Below, in pieces: positions 13,538 to 15,883 of a DNA stretch of 15,883 bases (positions within the stretch are counted from its first letter, which is position 1; each line of letters begins with the position of its first letter). The position numbers and the translations under genes are program-made. Source of the stretch: CAXDOZ01 sp963991145 (GTDB taxonomy: Bacteria; Bacteroidota; Bacteroidia; Chitinophagales; JABDMM01); assembly GCA_963991145.1 (NCBI GenBank), contig CAXDOZ010000050.1, positions 1 to 15,883 of the forward strand, in the 5' to 3' direction. The notes under the pieces are model-generated. The model did not search any database, was not told the origin of the DNA, and saw nothing but the letters and a program-made list of their open reading frames with translations.

Positions 13538-13999
13538 TTAGCCAAAACTCTCTTTAAAATCTTCTCTTTGATCATTGAACCAGTCATCATCTGGAAATTT
13601 CTCGCAAGCAAGGTTTAAATGATCCCTCAAGTCAGAAACCAGGTCACTGTACCACTCGGTAGCTGTTATTCCTGTCGATAACCTTGGATTGATACCCAGC
13701 TTGACTGTTGCATTTAGGCCATGCACCAACATGGAGTGAGCTAGGATCCTTTCAGCGTGAGCGGCAGGGGCATCAGGAGCTTTTTCGAAGGCAATTTGAG
13801 AAGCAAAGAGAGCAGTGGCTAAAGAGCCATTTTCCCGAATATCCAGACTTCCATATTCTGGAATAGCTCTTAAGGTTTTGCTGTAGTCATACCAGAATCG
13901 GCCATCATCATTTTTAATTGATTTGGCTTCCGTCAGATAATCGTGATCCTGATCTTCGTTTTTAACTCGCTGATTAATTACTTCGAGAAAGTCTTTCAT
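13538..13999 (-). CDS. Hypothetical helical cytoplasmic protein
   Basis: A 153-residue protein without signal peptide or membrane segment. I recognise no family. It is acidic and mostly helical by eye, with a Trp/Tyr-rich stretch GRFWYDYSKTLRAIPEYG (33-50), an Ala-rich helix ATALFASQIAFEKAPDAPAAHAERILAHSM (61-90, three blocks) and a C-terminal segment HLNLACEKFPDDDWFNDQREDF. The Ala-rich part could be a helical-repeat or scaffold element, which is only a visual impression. It starts 13 bases after the phosphatase-like gene and is convergent with the decarboxylase gene, with 5 bases between the stops. Coding is supported by its length and tight fit between neighbours. Confidence 0.7.
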   Translation of the reverse strand: MKDFLEVINQRVKNEDQDHDYLTEAKSIKNDDGRFWYDYSKTLRAIPEYGSLDIRENGSLATALFASQIAFEKAPDAPAAHAERILAHSMLVHGLNATVKLGINPRLSTGITATEWYSDLVSDLRDHLNLACEKFPDDDWFNDQREDFKESFG

Positions 14000-14012
14000 T
14001 TTAATCGAAACA

Positions 14013-14942
14013 TTAGTCCAGACTCAATAAGTTATTTCTGATCTTTTCCAGATCCTCTTCTGTAAGGCCGATAGATAAGAAATACTTCTTGAAAGAGCCA
14101 TAGTTTTCCTCAATATGCATTTTTGTTCCCATTATATATTGGGCATCAAGTAGATAAAATGCCTCAATGTTTTTTCGATTAAGGTCATAATCAATCCCCG
14201 GAGATTCAACTCTTGCAATTGAATCTAGATTTTCAATTCTTGCAAGGCTTTCTTCCATCCTATATTCTGAAGACAGAAGATAGTCTGATTCAATTTGATT
14301 CCAGGGAACATCTAACATTCCTAGCAATAAAGCAGTTGCAGTTCCTGTACGGTGAATCCCATGAGAGCAATGGAAAGCGATTGGATAGTTTGTAGAATCT
14401 GCAAGTAATTTGAAAAAATTGAGATAAGCGTTCTTCCCAGATTCAGGTAATGACTTATGAATGTTTTGATTAAACTCAGTTGGAACGGTTAAAAAATTCC
14501 CTGATAATCTTGCCATTACAATCATCTCGGCTTCATTGTTACTGCCTGAAATTGGAAGCTTTATGGAGCTAACTCCCGATGGAAGTCGATCCTCTCCATA
14601 CTTTTCTATTTCAGTTTCACTTAGGAAATTCACAACCGTTTTTATTCCCAGATCACTCAGGACTTCTACATCAACATCTGTCAGTTTAGAAAATGTACCA
14701 GTCCTGAAGAGAATTCCTGTTTTAATCTTGTAGTCATCTGAAGTGGTGTAGTTTCCCAGGTCTCGCATATTCGCCTGCCCTTCAAGCTCGACCTTACGAT
14801 CAAATGGTTCCTGGCTGAGTTCATTGTTCTCTTCTTTGTTGTTGTTTTCCAGTTGCTTTTCCTGATTTGTGCAGGAGGAAACTATTAAGAATAGAATCAC
14901 AATGACTATTTGAGCCTTTGGTAATTTTAGATAAACACTCAT
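14013..14942 (-). CDS. Tyrosine-phosphatase-like lipoprotein (Y_phosphatase3 type)
   Basis: A 309-residue protein. Residues 1-24 are a lipoprotein signal (IVSSC, Cys24), followed by an Asn/Glu-rich linker to about 48. The rest is a Cys-based phosphatase domain: QANMRDLGNYTT (56-67), GILFRTGTFSKLT (76-88), GIKTVVNFLSETE (99-111) and the P-loop HCSHGIHRTGTATALLL (191-207), with Cys192 and Arg198 in C-x5-R. The family usually reads HCxxGKDRTG; here Lys-Asp is Ile-His, so substrate choice may differ. Its likely site is the envelope, an unusual place for such enzymes except in Bacteroidota and some lipoprotein phosphatases. It could act on phosphotyrosine, phosphoinositides or other phosphates. 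It starts 33 bases after the peroxidase gene. Confidence 0.83.
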   Translation of the reverse strand: MSVYLKLPKAQIVIVILFLIVSSCTNQEKQLENNNKEENNELSQEPFDRKVELEGQANMRDLGNYTTSDDYKIKTGILFRTGTFSKLTDVDVEVLSDLGIKTVVNFLSETEIEKYGEDRLPSGVSSIKLPISGSNNEAEMIVMARLSGNFLTVPTEFNQNIHKSLPESGKNAYLNFFKLLADSTNYPIAFHCSHGIHRTGTATALLLGMLDVPWNQIESDYLLSSEYRMEESLARIENLDSIARVESPGIDYDLNRKNIEAFYLLDAQYIMGTKMHIEENYGSFKKYFLSIGLTEEDLEKIRNNLLSLD

Positions 14943-14975
14943 GGAGAATGAATTGGTCTTCTCCTAAGCTAGGAT

Positions 14976-15883
14976 TTATTCAATAAATGGATTGCTGAAT
15001 TTCTCATCGCTCATCATTTGCTCATCAGTCAGAGTTTCAAGAAAAGCTACAAGAGCATTTACATCGTTCTGGCTTAAGACAAGTCGAACCGGATTTCCAT
15101 TGGGATCGCGCAAAGGTGCTGCGAGATTTGGATGATCCTGAATTCCATTTCTATAGTGCTGAATAACCTCTTCAAGAGTAGAAAATCTGCCATCGTGCAT
15201 GTATGGAGGACGTGTAGCAATATTCTTTAATGAAGGTACCTTAAATCGACCCAGATCATTTGGGATACTAGTAGCGCCAAATACACCTGGATCAATATTG
15301 GGATTGGCATCCAAACCATTATTTGTAGCTCCGGATGGACCTAAATTTCCATTTGGCAATGCTCCAACAAATGCCTCTGTGGCATGGCAACTAGAGCAGT
15401 TTACTCTTCCGCCAGAAGTAGTTGGTATAGGTTGAAAGAAAAGGCGCTTGCCCAGATTTTCCTGCTCTGAGAATGCAGGGAAATCTACCATGGGTGAGTT
15501 TACTTCAGCCCTGGCCATGTCGTAGGGCGAAGTTGTGCTTACCATACTTCGAATGAATTGGGCAAGCGCTCTTGAGATTCTTTCAGTTGTGATATTTGGA
15601 TCACCGAATGCATCCTCAAAAAGAGGAGCATAGTAGTCCTGGGCCGTAACAATTGAATCAAGTCTTGCTAAAGTCAAGCCCATTTCTACCGGATCCTGAA
15701 ATGGCATTAGAACCTGCTCCTCCAGAGTTTGAGCTCTTTCATCCCAGAAGAATTTGCCACTGTAGTAGAACCTTGCATTGACTATTCCCATTGAATGTCG
15801 GCCAGTCTCACCTCCATCAAAGCCTTCGCTTAGAATCCTTGGATCAGAAAAGCCATGAGATTGCTGATGACATGATGCGCAAG
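14976..15883 (-). CDS. Diheme cytochrome c peroxidase/MauG family protein (5' partial)
   Basis: The frame runs off the window end; the ATG at 15791 is internal. Translated back to the edge, the first haem motif CASCH appears at 15867-15881, followed by QQSHGFSDPR and GETGRHSM. The second haem motif CSSCH is at 15384-15398. Between them lie KFFWDERAQTLEEQVLMPFQDPVEMG and RISRALAQFIRSM, and near the end PYMHDGRFSTLEEVI, whose Met is the usual distal ligand. This is the order of diheme cytochrome c peroxidase/MauG proteins, periplasmic enzymes that reduce hydrogen peroxide or oxidise a protein partner. The N-terminal signal or lipobox is outside the window. It is probably transcribed with the downstream phosphatase-like gene (33 bases). 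Confidence 0.92.
   Translation of the reverse strand, partial: CASCHQQSHGFSDPRILSEGFDGGETGRHSMGIVNARFYYSGKFFWDERAQTLEEQVLMPFQDPVEMGLTLARLDSIVTAQDYYAPLFEDAFGDPNITTERISRALAQFIRSMVSTTSPYDMARAEVNSPMVDFPAFSEQENLGKRLFFQPIPTTSGGRVNCSSCHATEAFVGALPNGNLGPSGATNNGLDANPNIDPGVFGATSIPNDLGRFKVPSLKNIATRPPYMHDGRFSTLEEVIQHYRNGIQDHPNLAAPLRDPNGNPVRLVLSQNDVNALVAFLETLTDEQMMSDEKFSNPFIE

Noticed and set aside
14943..14975. CCTA/TAGG small palindrome between peroxidase and phosphatase genes
   Set aside because: Only 4 bp of pairing; likely chance.
1..15883. CRISPR array, insertion sequence, prophage or defence island
   Set aside because: No regularly spaced direct repeats, transposase, integrase, restriction or toxin-like genes were seen; gene content and packing look like core or ordinary accessory chromosome.

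Overview
The window looks like an ordinary chromosomal stretch of a Bacteroidota bacterium, probably an environmental or marine member. The main evidence is the gliding-motility/type B C-terminal sorting domain of the type IX secretion system on the first, cut-off gene. Supporting signs are families common in this phylum (DUF2490, DUF4846, TlpA-like lipoproteins with a DUF4369-like N-terminus), weak or absent Shine-Dalgarno sequences, many '...FSQ' signal peptides, and a TTG-N19-TAnTTTG promoter candidate. Base composition looks even. I saw no tRNA, rRNA, insertion sequence, phage gene or CRISPR array. Coding density is very high and no gap exceeds about 160 bases.

Layout. 1-324 (+) is the end of a large secreted protein, followed by a strong terminator. 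375-1353 (-) holds a DinB-like protein and a small secreted NTF2-like protein. 1452-2252 (-) is a lone amino-acid-type ABC substrate-binding protein with a UUCG-loop terminator. 2323-3420 (-) is a GNAT acetyltransferase and a HemG-type protoporphyrinogen dehydrogenase. 3494-6061 (-) is a tight four-gene unit: class IV aminotransferase, sulfotransferase-like protein, DUF1801 protein and GNAT acetyltransferase, with coding overlaps at two of its three junctions. 6165-6903 (+) is a zinc-ribbon protein plus a GreA-like factor. 6900-7790 (-) is a DUF4846 lipoprotein. 7865-11994 (-) is a five-gene compact run: TlpA-like lipoprotein, NTF2-like protein, Old Yellow Enzyme-type reductase, DUF2490 outer-membrane protein and a Cys-rich secreted protein. 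12147-13532 (+) is a group II PLP decarboxylase of the cysteine-sulfinate/glutamate decarboxylase type. 13538-15883 (-) is an unrecognised helical protein, a tyrosine-phosphatase-like lipoprotein and a diheme cytochrome c peroxidase/MauG-type protein that runs off the window.

The most interesting point is the aminotransferase/sulfotransferase-like pair at 4417-6061. The two reading frames overlap by 14 bases, and both halves resemble, as I recall them, the two halves of plant 'branched-chain aminotransferase-like' fusion proteins. In addition, the aminotransferase has Thr where the family normally has the Glu that contacts the PLP ring nitrogen. Other active-site departures are a TlpA-like protein with WGGPC instead of WCGPC, a GreA-like factor with His in place of the first catalytic acidic residue of its tip, and a phosphatase with an unusual P-loop. 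All functional calls come from reading the sequence and remembered family motifs; no search was run.
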